A stretch of DNA of 64,000 bases from NCBI RefSeq assembly GCF_005843885.1, contig NZ_CP040443.1, forward strand, positions 4,216,001-4,280,000. The letters run 5' to 3'. This DNA comes from Escherichia sp. E4742. GTDB taxonomy: Bacteria > Pseudomonadota > Gammaproteobacteria > Enterobacterales > Enterobacteriaceae. A program made the translations under genes and the position numbers. Shown here piece by piece: positions 25,266 to 32,587 of the stretch. Positions within the stretch are counted from its first letter, which is position 1. The number at the start of each line of letters is the position of its first letter. A model generated the notes under the pieces. The model searched no databases. It saw nothing but the letters and a program-made list of their open reading frames with translations, and was not told where the DNA came from.

Positions 25266-26384
25266 TCAAACAACCAATTTAACCCATTCCTGACCACGAG
25301 TATCGTTATAGCGATCGGTGGTTGCTTGGACTTTATGTCCCAGTAATGTTTTTGTATCGATACCCTGTGCGCGGTACAGCCGTTCTGACAGGGAGCGTTG
25401 TTCATGAAATGTTGGCGGTGTTTTTCCTGCTGGTGGAATTATTCCAGCCAGCTCCCGCGCTTTGGCAAAGTAATCGCTCAGGTTGTCTTTACTCATTGGT
25501 TTTGGTTGTTTCTGGTGCCGACTATGAATCAGGTATGGACTCAATATTCTGTCCCTGCATCCATTAATCACTTCTTTTAGCGATATCCCAATGGCATCAC
25601 AGCGTAGCGTAAGCGGTAACGCCAGACGCATTCCAGTTTTTCCCTGGGTAATATGCAGGTGATCGTTCCACACATCTGAAAAACGCATGTGGCATATGTC
25701 ATCACGGCGCTGGCCAGTAACAATCGCAAGAAGCATTGCGTTACGGATAAAGTGTTTTTCAGGTGTTGCGTTGTAAATTTTTTGCCAGTCTTCCAGAGTG
25801 AGCCTGGCTCTGGTTACTTTAGGGATCGGTTTACGGGTAGCCTCCGGAGGATTCCATCCGGGAGGGACTTCCCCTGCATGCTGTGCTTCTTTATAAATAT
25901 CAACCCATAATCCGCGATTTACTCTCGCTGTGCTCACCATGTCTTTATCCAGCCACTCGTCCAGTATCAATGCAAAGTCTCTTACTTCCAGTTCTTTCAA
26001 TGGGTGGTTTCCCAGGCGGGAAACCAGGTATGCAGCCATTCGCGCTTTTTCTTTGTGGGTTGTAGCTGCAATATCCCCATTTTTCAGTCGTGTATCCTGT
26101 ATTTTCAGATACCGATCAACCCATGCTTTTAATCTGATACCCCGACGTTTTGTTGCTGACGGACTTTCGTCAATTTTGCGCATGAAATATTCTGCTTCTG
26201 CTGCAGCTATTCGCTGATTGGCTGTGGAAGCGATTTTTTCCGCCTTGCCTTTGTCTGTTCCGAGCCCGTGAAATTTTCCAGTCACAGGGTTTTTATACTG
26301 GTAGTAAACCCTGCCAGTTCTGCGATCAAACTTTTCGTAAAGACCGGCAACGTCAGTGCTGTTTTTTCGTGGCCTCGGTGACAT
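25266..26384 (-). CDS. int: Prophage tyrosine integrase (lambda/HK022 Int type)
   Basis: A 372-residue site-specific recombinase for integration at potB. An N-terminal arm-binding domain with the start MSPRPRKNS and an AP2-like fold is followed by a core-binding domain (about residues 80-180) and a catalytic domain. Catalytic residues visible are Arg in GQRRDDICHMR, Lys in TQGKTGMRLALP, the H-x-x-R region FHEQRSLS, LLGHKVQATTDRY with the nucleophile Tyr. It overlaps the upstream excisionase by 32 bases. Transcribed toward attL, as in lambdoid phages. Confidence 0.95.
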   Translation of the reverse strand: MSPRPRKNSTDVAGLYEKFDRRTGRVYYQYKNPVTGKFHGLGTDKGKAEKIASTANQRIAAAEAEYFMRKIDESPSATKRRGIRLKAWVDRYLKIQDTRLKNGDIAATTHKEKARMAAYLVSRLGNHPLKELEVRDFALILDEWLDKDMVSTARVNRGLWVDIYKEAQHAGEVPPGWNPPEATRKPIPKVTRARLTLEDWQKIYNATPEKHFIRNAMLLAIVTGQRRDDICHMRFSDVWNDHLHITQGKTGMRLALPLTLRCDAIGISLKEVINGCRDRILSPYLIHSRHQKQPKPMSKDNLSDYFAKARELAGIIPPAGKTPPTFHEQRSLSERLYRAQGIDTKTLLGHKVQATTDRYNDTRGQEWVKLVV

Positions 26385-26622
26385 GAGTTAAAATCTCCTT
26401 CAGTGCATCATCATCGCCAGTATGAATTTCCGGCGCAATTCCCGTTTCACCAGGTCCAACAAATACTGCCCGGCGATCTATCAGCCAACGTCCACGAATT
26501 TTTTGTGGTCTTGGTACGATGTATCCAAGTTTTCCGTATTTCACCAGGGTAGTGTTTGTTATTGGGAGGCTGAACCGTTTAGGTTTCCACTCGTCGAGCG
26601 TTATCAGGTACTGTTCGCTCAT
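26353..26622 (-). CDS. xis: Excisionase (Xis-like)
   Basis: 89 residues. MSEQYLITLDEWKPKRF resembles the lambda Xis N-terminus, and the winged-helix part (LVKYGKLGYIVPRPQKIRG, RWLIDRRAVFVG) fits small excisionases that bend DNA for excision. The start at 26622 has GGAG eight bases upstream; a frame extension of three codons (MIA) is less likely. It overlaps int, so both are translated from the leftward transcript. Confidence 0.85.
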   Translation of the reverse strand: MSEQYLITLDEWKPKRFSLPITNTTLVKYGKLGYIVPRPQKIRGRWLIDRRAVFVGPGETGIAPEIHTGDDDALKEILTHVTEATKKQH

Positions 26623-26683
26623 GGCTATCACTCCGGAACGCGCCAGTTGCAGAATACCAACTACAACTGGCGACGGTTGAACA

Positions 26684-29155
26684 TTAAAAATCAGCCTGAT
26701 TAGGGATCAGTTTTTGCCAGATTGCTGAAACTTGTTTTGCTTGGTGACGTGCATCATCAAGTGCATTGTGGGGTACTCCTTCGAACGGAATAGCCGTTCT
26801 GACATCGAAGTCCATGGCTTTTCCCAGCTCAACGATTGTGCGTACATCGCGATCGTTGTAGTAACGCCACGGACAGGGGATACCCTGTCGTTCGTATGAA
26901 CGGCGTAAAATCACGTTGTCGAAGTTGGCTCCATTTCCCCAGACCTGAACAAAAAATTCACCGGAGTTTTCATCTATAAATTCCCGCAATTGCAACAGTG
27001 CATCATCTAACGGGATTTCATCGGTCATAATGGCAGACTGCGCTTCGCGTGATTGCTTCAGCCACCATTTAATGGTGCCCAGATCAATGACTCCGCCAGC
27101 AGTATCCAGATCGATGGTCTTGCTAAATTCCGGTCCCATATCTCCGGTTTGCGGATCGAAAAATATTGCACCTATTGAGATAATCGGGGCATCGGGATTT
27201 GTGCCCATTGTTTCAAGGTCGATCATCAGGTGGTGGCACCCTCCGCTGGTGGATGTGGTTTTATGATGACCGTTAACCTTAACTAAGGGATCTGTCGCCT
27301 CGCCAGTTTCATTATCGCTGACGTGGTCCTGATCGCCGCCAGTGTTCTCCTTGTGCGGATGTTCAGTGCCTTCCATTTCCTCCGGATCGTCTTCCTGAAC
27401 TTCAACCTGATTCTCGTCATCGAATGTTTCCTGGTATGTTGCGTCGCCCATCACCGCGCCACAATCAGGGCAGTTGCCGCCGCCGGTCTGACCGCAGGCG
27501 GTGCAGGCTTTTTCCGGCTCCTGTTGCGCTACTGGTTCAGGTTGTTTCGTTTCTGGCTCGTTTTGTAACGCATTTGGGCTGTTTTGTTCCGCTTTCTGGT
27601 CGTTCTGTTCCGATTCTTGCTGGTTCTGGTTCACAGAATCGCGGGTTTCAATCCCCTTCACCCATTTCGGATCATTCGGGTCGCTAATCCCTGCAACAAA
27701 TTCACCACGTGATACTGCAAGCAGTTCATCGGCGTCAGGCTGGCTGATATTGGCTGCCTGCATAATTTTGTTTACTTCGTCAGCGGTAACTTTTACCAGT
27801 TCCGGTTGTGCGGTCGTGTCAGATGCATCAGTATTTTGTTGTGAACCTGAGTATGTGCCGTTTTTGCGGGCAAAATATTCTTCTTTCGTGATTTCAGTAG
27901 CCCCGGCAGCCAGCGCCTTATTCAGACCAGAAAGTTTGTTTGCACGACCATATTTTTCGCCATCCTTATCGGTGAAGAGGAAGTAGAACGGCCCCTCACG
28001 CTCTACAGATGGTTCAGTTTCCAGCGCGCTTTCATTTTTTTTGGTATCAGATACTTCAGTTTCCACTGCATCAGTTTGTGCTGCTGACGGCTGGAGAATA
28101 TCAGCAGTGTTCTGGTCTGTTTCTTCATCCTCAAACACGCCCTTTGTCGCCAGGTATTCAGTGATGTATTTGTTCAGTGCCACGGGATCCTTGTGAATGT
28201 CGATCGGACGCTCACGGACAAGGCCAAAAATAGTCTGACGGTCATAGTGAATGGCATCAGGCTGTTTGCGCATTGATGCGGAAATACGCTTCCAGTCTTC
28301 GCGATCGTTCTCGATAACTTCATTTTTTGCCCAGCGATGGATGCTGCCGTCAATGTTTCCGGCATCAATGTCACCAGGCCACAGAGCGTAGGCCAGTTCA
28401 TCATCCAGTGTTTTCCATGTCTGCTTGTATTCGCGACGAATGACAGCAGTGACTGGGGGGATTTTTTCTGCTGAGTTTTCAGTGTGCTGTCGGTTGACTC
28501 TGGCGCGGGCGAGATCAACAACAGAAGTATATTTCCCGGTTTCTTTTCGTTCGGCTTCGCGACGTTTTTTCCAGGCGCGTAATTCAGTCTGGATCTCAGG
28601 CCATTTTGCCCCCGGCTTACATTTATGTTTAACCCACCCGATGGCGAACAACTTAATCTCCGGATACATGATGTTAACTTCAGGCATTTTCATTAATGCT
28701 TCAACGATATGCCCGTCGAATGTTGCCATGTCTTCCTGCAGTAACTCCTGTGCGCTAATCACCATATCAACGGTGATGTTTTCACATGTACCGAACTTAA
28801 CCAGGACCGCGTTCTGCACTTCAAGGGACAGCTTGTCAAAAGTGATGTTCATAGGATCGGATTCAGGTTCGACCGGGACAAAAGAGGCTGACTCTTCATC
28901 CCAGCGGTTTTCCTGCATATATTCGGTATCCCAGGAATCAATGGCAGGGCGGGGCATGCCGGGTTTATCCTCGCAGACAAGAAATTTATAAGCGCAGTCC
29001 TGAGCAGCCGGATATTGCTCCAGGAATTGCCATGCAAATTTAGCACGGGCGCGGCGTTCGTCGCCGGCTTCAATGGCAGTGGCTACAGCAACTGCACCGT
29101 CTTCCTTTATTGCCTGTTCGTCCGGAATGGCGGCGCAAATAAAGACTTTACTCAT
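26684..29155 (-). CDS. RecE-related protein with C-terminal DnaQ-type (DEDDh) exonuclease domain
   Basis: An 823-residue chimera. From about residue 455 to 610 it parallels the middle of Rac RecE as I recall it (ADELLAVSRGEFVAGISD, PNDPKWVKGIETRD), including the Cys cluster CTACGQTGG/CPDCGAVMGD. Where RecE continues with its PD-(D/E)XK nuclease, this protein has a DEDDh exonuclease from about residue 640. Its motifs are MIDLETMGTNPDAPIISIGA (Exo I, D-x-E), GNGANFDNVILRRSYE (Exo II) and HNALDDARHQA (Exo III, H-x4-D). The N-terminal half is a linker-rich region of unknown role. Probably an early recombination/replication nuclease in the leftward operon. I see no recT partner in the window. Confidence 0.85.
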   Translation of the reverse strand: MSKVFICAAIPDEQAIKEDGAVAVATAIEAGDERRARAKFAWQFLEQYPAAQDCAYKFLVCEDKPGMPRPAIDSWDTEYMQENRWDEESASFVPVEPESDPMNITFDKLSLEVQNAVLVKFGTCENITVDMVISAQELLQEDMATFDGHIVEALMKMPEVNIMYPEIKLFAIGWVKHKCKPGAKWPEIQTELRAWKKRREAERKETGKYTSVVDLARARVNRQHTENSAEKIPPVTAVIRREYKQTWKTLDDELAYALWPGDIDAGNIDGSIHRWAKNEVIENDREDWKRISASMRKQPDAIHYDRQTIFGLVRERPIDIHKDPVALNKYITEYLATKGVFEDEETDQNTADILQPSAAQTDAVETEVSDTKKNESALETEPSVEREGPFYFLFTDKDGEKYGRANKLSGLNKALAAGATEITKEEYFARKNGTYSGSQQNTDASDTTAQPELVKVTADEVNKIMQAANISQPDADELLAVSRGEFVAGISDPNDPKWVKGIETRDSVNQNQQESEQNDQKAEQNSPNALQNEPETKQPEPVAQQEPEKACTACGQTGGGNCPDCGAVMGDATYQETFDDENQVEVQEDDPEEMEGTEHPHKENTGGDQDHVSDNETGEATDPLVKVNGHHKTTSTSGGCHHLMIDLETMGTNPDAPIISIGAIFFDPQTGDMGPEFSKTIDLDTAGGVIDLGTIKWWLKQSREAQSAIMTDEIPLDDALLQLREFIDENSGEFFVQVWGNGANFDNVILRRSYERQGIPCPWRYYNDRDVRTIVELGKAMDFDVRTAIPFEGVPHNALDDARHQAKQVSAIWQKLIPNQADF

Positions 29156-29248
29156 TTTGTTTTAACCTCATTACAGATTTAAGGGTGAACAAATCCCTGC
29201 CATTGCTGGCATATAAAAATGGAACCGGATATTTACTGCAGGTCTGTT

Positions 29249-29440
29249 TTAAAGCCCTGCCGGGATTTCGCTATTATCTGTGTGAATAACTTTATCGACC
29301 GGATAACAGTTACCGGGAATTTTTTGTTCGTCTGCAGCGGTCGTGCATTCTTTCATTGAGCCGTATACGCCTGTAACTAGGTCAACAGGCTCTCCGGTAT
29401 TAAGGAAAACTGTCAGAACAAGTGCAAATGCAGTATTCAT
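29249..29440 (-). CDS. DUF1482 phage protein
   Basis: 63 residues starting MNTAFALVLTVFLNTGEPVD, with a hydrophobic N-terminus and two cysteines later (KECTTAADEQ, GNCYPVDK), recognisable as the DUF1482 family of lambdoid early regions. ATG 29440 has AAGGA eight bases upstream and overlaps the kil stop by four bases. Function unknown. Confidence 0.75.
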   Translation of the reverse strand: MNTAFALVLTVFLNTGEPVDLVTGVYGSMKECTTAADEQKIPGNCYPVDKVIHTDNSEIPAGL

Positions 29441-29625
29441 TGCAAGCATCCTTTTTTCATCAGGTTTAAGCGAGCCATCTTTGAAGCAATGCATACTTTA
29501 TTTAATAAATCCGGCATGCGCTTTATCTGATTAATGGCATCCTCAATAAAAGTTTTATCACCAGTTATAACGCCAATTTCAAAACGGGTTTCAGGCGTAG
29601 TGGAATTGATTAATAACGTTTCCAT
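29437..29625 (-). CDS. kil: Kil-like cell-division inhibitor peptide
   Basis: 62 residues. The segment TRFEIGVITGDKTFIEDAIN parallels lambda Kil (KFTIATFIGDEKMFREAVD as recalled), placing it in the lambda Kil family that blocks FtsZ assembly. ATG 29625 has GAGG eight bases upstream; the in-frame extension to 29754 lacks a ribosome site and crosses the DicF-like region. It occupies the place of dicB in the dicA-dicC-ydfA-dicF-dicB arrangement of Qin. Confidence 0.75.
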   Translation of the reverse strand: METLLINSTTPETRFEIGVITGDKTFIEDAINQIKRMPDLLNKVCIASKMARLNLMKKGCLQ

Positions 29626-29786
29626 TATCGCGTCCTCAACAATGAATTTTGTGATGCGGTGCCTGGTGCCTCCAGGTGACGTTAACCAGTTAACAATTAA
29701 CGCCGGATACAGAGAATCCACCCATAACACTGTTTTTGGTTTTAACTGTTCCACGTGCGCTTAGCCGCATTCACCGCATCACAAAA

Positions 29787-29860
29787 TTCACTTTAAAAAG
29801 GGCGGGTATCACAAGGGAAAACAAAAAACGGATACCCGCCAAAAGGTAATTAACATGGGT
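29787..29860 (-). ncRNA. DicF-like small RNA / intrinsic terminator candidate
   Basis: On the minus strand a perfect 10-bp stem GGCGGGTATC...GATACCCGCC with a 20-base loop is followed by CTTTTTAAAG. DicF of Qin likewise consists of a GGCGG...CCGCC stem and ends CCGCCC-TTTTT. It sits between the ydfA side of the operon and kil, the same position as dicF. The 5' ftsZ-pairing part of DicF is not clearly conserved, so this may act only as an attenuator. Confidence 0.5.
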
Positions 29861-30182
29861 TGTTGCAGCGGGGTTGTCACTCAGGCGTATGGTCAACCTG
29901 ACAACCCGGTGTCATCAACGGGGAAGGAATAACCCCGCCATACTTACCGCCGCGCCATTTCGCGGATTGCCACAACCGGAAGCGCACGGACGAAGATGCC
30001 GGCGGCACGCAACAGAGGGAGAAGTGACTTCGCCGTGCGCTTTCGTGTTGTGCCCTGACTTTTCAGGGATATATCCTTTCAGTAAACTGTCAGTGCCGGA
30101 TTCTTATCCGTGTCCGGCGCACGACTACACGTGGCAGCGTGTTGGTCTCCATTTTTAACCCAGAACCTCAATGGAGGATAAA
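29861..30182. other. Early-region stretch without a confident gene
   Basis: A plus-strand frame of up to 94 codons (29874 or 29889 to 30158; contains RCHQRGRNNPAILTAAPFRG) lies here. It has no good ribosome site and runs opposite to the leftward operon. Its Arg/Pro-rich make-up with GRNNPAI resembles P4 Ash-like phage peptides only loosely. I leave it unassigned. Confidence 0.3.
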
Positions 30183-30392
30183 ATGCCAAACAGACCAATA
30201 CATCCGCTTATTGAAAAACAGATTGAATGTCTGGTTAATCAACTCAGGCAATCAGGGTTATTAAAAACTCATTCAGAGCTAGGGCTCACAGAATCGGCAT
30301 TCGACGATAAATTAAACAATGCACTTTATAATGGCATCATTGATTACAATCGTGGTGCTGGTCGCCGTGGCCCTGCTGGCACCGCTTTGTAA
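30183..30392 (+). CDS. Small hypothetical phage protein
   Basis: 69 residues, MPNRPIHPLIEKQIECLVNQ..., mostly helical and hydrophilic with a Gly/Arg-rich tail (GAGRRGPAGTAL). ATG 30183 has GGAGGATAAA immediately upstream, a strong ribosome site, which is the main support. It points against the leftward operon and converges with the 212-aa gene, whose stop is adjacent. Not recognised. Confidence 0.55.
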   Translation: MPNRPIHPLIEKQIECLVNQLRQSGLLKTHSELGLTESAFDDKLNNALYNGIIDYNRGAGRRGPAGTAL

Positions 30393-31031
30393 TTACCAGT
30401 TAATCCATAGCGGGTAGTGTTCAGCATAAATATAGCTATACACATCCAGGTTGTATTTGCGGTCTGTCCTTAGCAGGTCGCAAATACAGGCCGCAGCTTC
30501 CAGGGCAGCAGCTTTGTTGCTGAATAACCATGTAGCAACATTCCAGCGATTATCTGTATCCCACTCTTTTGCGAGAGTTGACACCACGAAGGAGCCGTTG
30601 GTGTTGCCATCAAATACTTCCGTTTCCAGATTTTTAAGTAATGCCTGGTGAATTTTTGCCAGGTATTCAGTCGGAATTTCGCCACGAATTCTGATAAGGT
30701 TGTCATAAACAAACATGTTCCCCGCATATGGCGATTTTTCTTTCCTGCATTTTAAGCCAGCATCACGGGTAAATTGGTCAATATCTTCTTCGGTTTGTTT
30801 CGTATTGATGTTTTGCGTTATCGTTTCTGCAATGGGCTTTGCTTTATTTTCTACACAATGATTGTTTGTGAACGAATCTGAATACAGTTCGGTAAAAGAA
30901 TTGCGGACATGATTTGACAAATTTCTGATGAACACTTTATCTACTAATATCATTGGGTTCCGCGCCAGTTGCGAGCGAATCACATCAGCGGCCATTTCCT
31001 GTATTGATATTGGTAAATCTTTAAATTCCAT
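30393..31031 (-). CDS. Hypothetical early phage protein (212 aa)
   Basis: Unrecognised hydrophilic protein starting MEFKDLPISIQEMAADVIRS; no transmembrane segments and no motif I can name. ATG 31031 is preceded by GAGG at six bases, better than the frame start at 31043. It lies just downstream of the ydfA-like gene in the pL operon, so it is expected to be expressed early in lytic growth. Confidence 0.65.
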   Translation of the reverse strand: MEFKDLPISIQEMAADVIRSQLARNPMILVDKVFIRNLSNHVRNSFTELYSDSFTNNHCVENKAKPIAETITQNINTKQTEEDIDQFTRDAGLKCRKEKSPYAGNMFVYDNLIRIRGEIPTEYLAKIHQALLKNLETEVFDGNTNGSFVVSTLAKEWDTDNRWNVATWLFSNKAAALEAAACICDLLRTDRKYNLDVYSYIYAEHYPLWINW

Positions 31032-31042
31032 CGTCAACCTCA

Positions 31043-31195
31043 TCAGTCAGTGTTTCTGGCTAACCAGCGACGCGCGCCAGTTTCGGTTTTAAACGTTTTG
31101 CTTTTGGTATACGTCATCGCGGTGAACGTACCGTCTTGGTTGGGGAATACGCCGCATACCAGAGATTCACTGTTGCCAAGATCGATAGTATCCAT
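31043..31195 (-). CDS. ydfA: YdfA-like DUF1391 protein
   Basis: 50 residues, MDTIDLGNSESLVCGVFPNQ then DGTFTAMTYTKSKTFKTETG, differing from recalled Qin YdfA at only a few positions. Function unknown. It is the first gene of the leftward operon, about 75 bases downstream of pL; ATG 31195 follows AAGGGGAAATGAGG. Confidence 0.85.
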   Translation of the reverse strand: MDTIDLGNSESLVCGVFPNQDGTFTAMTYTKSKTFKTETGARRWLARNTD

Positions 31196-31272
31196 GTTGA
31201 CCTCATTTCCCCTTAACGCCAGGGTAGCGGAACTGTTTGCTGAGAACACCGTGCGGTGTCTTGATGCAAACA

Positions 31273-31325
31273 AGATTAGCTATGGCTAACAGTTAGGTCA
31301 AGTGTTTTTGTTTGTCATGACTAAC
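31273..31325 (-). promoter_or_regulatory. Leftward early promoter pL with two repressor operators
   Basis: Minus strand TTGACC (31296-31301), 17-bp spacer, TAATCT (31273-31278). Operator OL1 ATTAGCTATGGCTAAC (31275-31290) overlaps the -10 and OL2 GTTTGTCATGACTAAC (31310-31325) lies just upstream. Both are variants of the palindrome GTTAGCCATGGCTAAC seen at the rightward side. Confidence 0.8.
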
Positions 31326-31361
31326 ATTTATGGCAACAAAAAAGATAACACATTGATTGTG

Positions 31362-31769
31362 TTATCTTTTGTTTGTTCGTTGACGGGCTTTTAATAATTC
31401 TTCAAAGAGTTTGTTGAAATTTTTTACTCGGGCGCGCAGCTCGGTGAGCTGAGCATCCTGTTCTGATTCAGGCAATGCATTAAAAAGCTCAAGGAGCTCG
31501 TGTTCTTTGGGGGATAAAGCAACTGGCTCCTCAATAGGTGGTGATGGCTGCTTGTCTTCATCGCCAAATAGAATCCATGTTGGCGAGCACTGCAGTACAT
31601 TGCTGAGGGCAAAAAGATTCTTCCCTGTAGGTTCGCTGTCATCCCGTTCCCATTGTGAAACCGATACATGAGAAATTTTCAGGGCTTTAGCAAGAGACCT
31701 TTGGGTGTATTTGAGGTTTTTTCGGCGATACCTAATGCGTTCGCCAATGGTTAAATTTTTTGTATCCAT
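31362..31769 (-). CDS. dicA: DicA-type prophage repressor
   Basis: 135 residues with an N-terminal HTH_3 (IGERIRYRRKNLKYTQRSLA, KALKISHVSVSQWERDDSEP) and a short helical C-terminus (LSPKEHELLELFNALPESEQ). It is nearly identical to recalled Qin DicA. Unlike lambda CI there is no Ser/Lys autopeptidase domain, so RecA-stimulated self-cleavage is not expected. It sits between two pairs of matching operators and is divergent from the Cro-like dicC. Predicted immunity repressor. Confidence 0.9.
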   Translation of the reverse strand: MDTKNLTIGERIRYRRKNLKYTQRSLAKALKISHVSVSQWERDDSEPTGKNLFALSNVLQCSPTWILFGDEDKQPSPPIEEPVALSPKEHELLELFNALPESEQDAQLTELRARVKNFNKLFEELLKARQRTNKR

Positions 31770-31770
31770 A

Positions 31771-31836
31771 GTTAGCTAATGCTAAATCTTATTGACTATG
31801 TTTTTATTAACATCTATTTTGTTAGCCATGGCTAAC
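31771..31836 (+). promoter_or_regulatory. Rightward early promoter pR with two repressor operators
   Basis: TTGACT (31792-31797), 17-bp spacer, TATTTT (31815-31820). Operators: GTTAGCTAATGCTAAA (31771-31786), abutting the dicA start, and the perfect palindrome GTTAGCCATGGCTAAC (31821-31836) over the expected transcription start. The same motif flanks pL. Confidence 0.8.
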
Positions 31837-31851
31837 ATGTGGGTGCTTTAA

Positions 31852-32082
31852 ATGCTTAAAACTGACGCACTTTTGTATTTCGGTTCAAAAACAAAACTTG
31901 CACAAGCTGCTGGTATTCGTTTGGCTTCGCTTTATAGCTGGAAAGGGGAGCTAGTACCTGAAGGTCGCGCGATGCGCCTGCAAGAGGCATCTGGCGGGGA
32001 ACTTCAGTACAACCCCAAGGTTTATGACGAATATCGTAAGGCAAAGCGGGCGGAGCGGTTGAACAATGAAAATCACCCCTGA
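31852..32082 (+). CDS. dicC: DicC/YdaS-type Cro-like regulator
   Basis: 76 residues, MLKTDALLYFGSKTKLAQAA, LYSWKGELVPEGRAMRLQEA: a short helix-turn-helix protein almost the same as recalled Qin DicC. First gene of the pR transcript with a leader of only about 25 bases and no strong Shine-Dalgarno. Predicted Cro equivalent that turns down dicA after induction. Overlaps the next gene by 17 bases. Confidence 0.88.
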   Translation: MLKTDALLYFGSKTKLAQAAGIRLASLYSWKGELVPEGRAMRLQEASGGELQYNPKVYDEYRKAKRAERLNNENHP

Positions 32083-32587
32083 ACAGGTTTGTGAAGCCCT
32101 GGATGCCTGGGTATGCCGACCAGGAATGACACAGGAGCAGGCGACGATACTAATCACAGAAGCCTTCTGGGCTCTGAAAGAACGCCCGAGCATCGATGTT
32201 CAACGTGTCACGTTTGATGATGGCGCGGTTGATCAACGGGCGCTAGGCGTTAACCGGGTGAAGATATTCGAACGCTGGAAAGCTATCGATACCAGGGATA
32301 AGCGTGAAAAATTCACGGCGCTGATTCCGGCAATTATGGAGGCTATCCGGATAAGTGATTTCAGGTTGTATCGTGAAATTACTGACGGAAAAAGCATTAC
32401 GTACATGATCGCCGGGTTAAACAAAGAATATGGCGATGTGGTGGAGTCAGGGCTGCTTTTTGCCGATCCAGCCGTTGTGGAACGTGAGACTGACGAGCTT
32501 ATAGAAAAAGCCATTGCTTTCAAGCTTGCGTATCGACAGCAATATCAACAAAAAGCCGGATGGAATTATGAGCCTTCTTTTTGCTGA
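32066..32587 (+). CDS. YdaT-family early protein
   Basis: 173 residues. The central segment VNRVKIFERWKAIDTRDKRE and FTALIPAIMEAI parallels Rac YdaT (KIFRWVEKDT, ALLPAIEKAM), placing it in the YdaT toxin-domain family; ydaS-ydaT of Rac has the same gene order as here. YdaT overproduction is reported to inhibit division, but the natural role may be CII-like regulation. Starts inside dicC and overlaps the replication gene by 20 bases. Confidence 0.75.
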   Translation: MKITPEQVCEALDAWVCRPGMTQEQATILITEAFWALKERPSIDVQRVTFDDGAVDQRALGVNRVKIFERWKAIDTRDKREKFTALIPAIMEAIRISDFRLYREITDGKSITYMIAGLNKEYGDVVESGLLFADPAVVERETDELIEKAIAFKLAYRQQYQQKAGWNYEPSFC

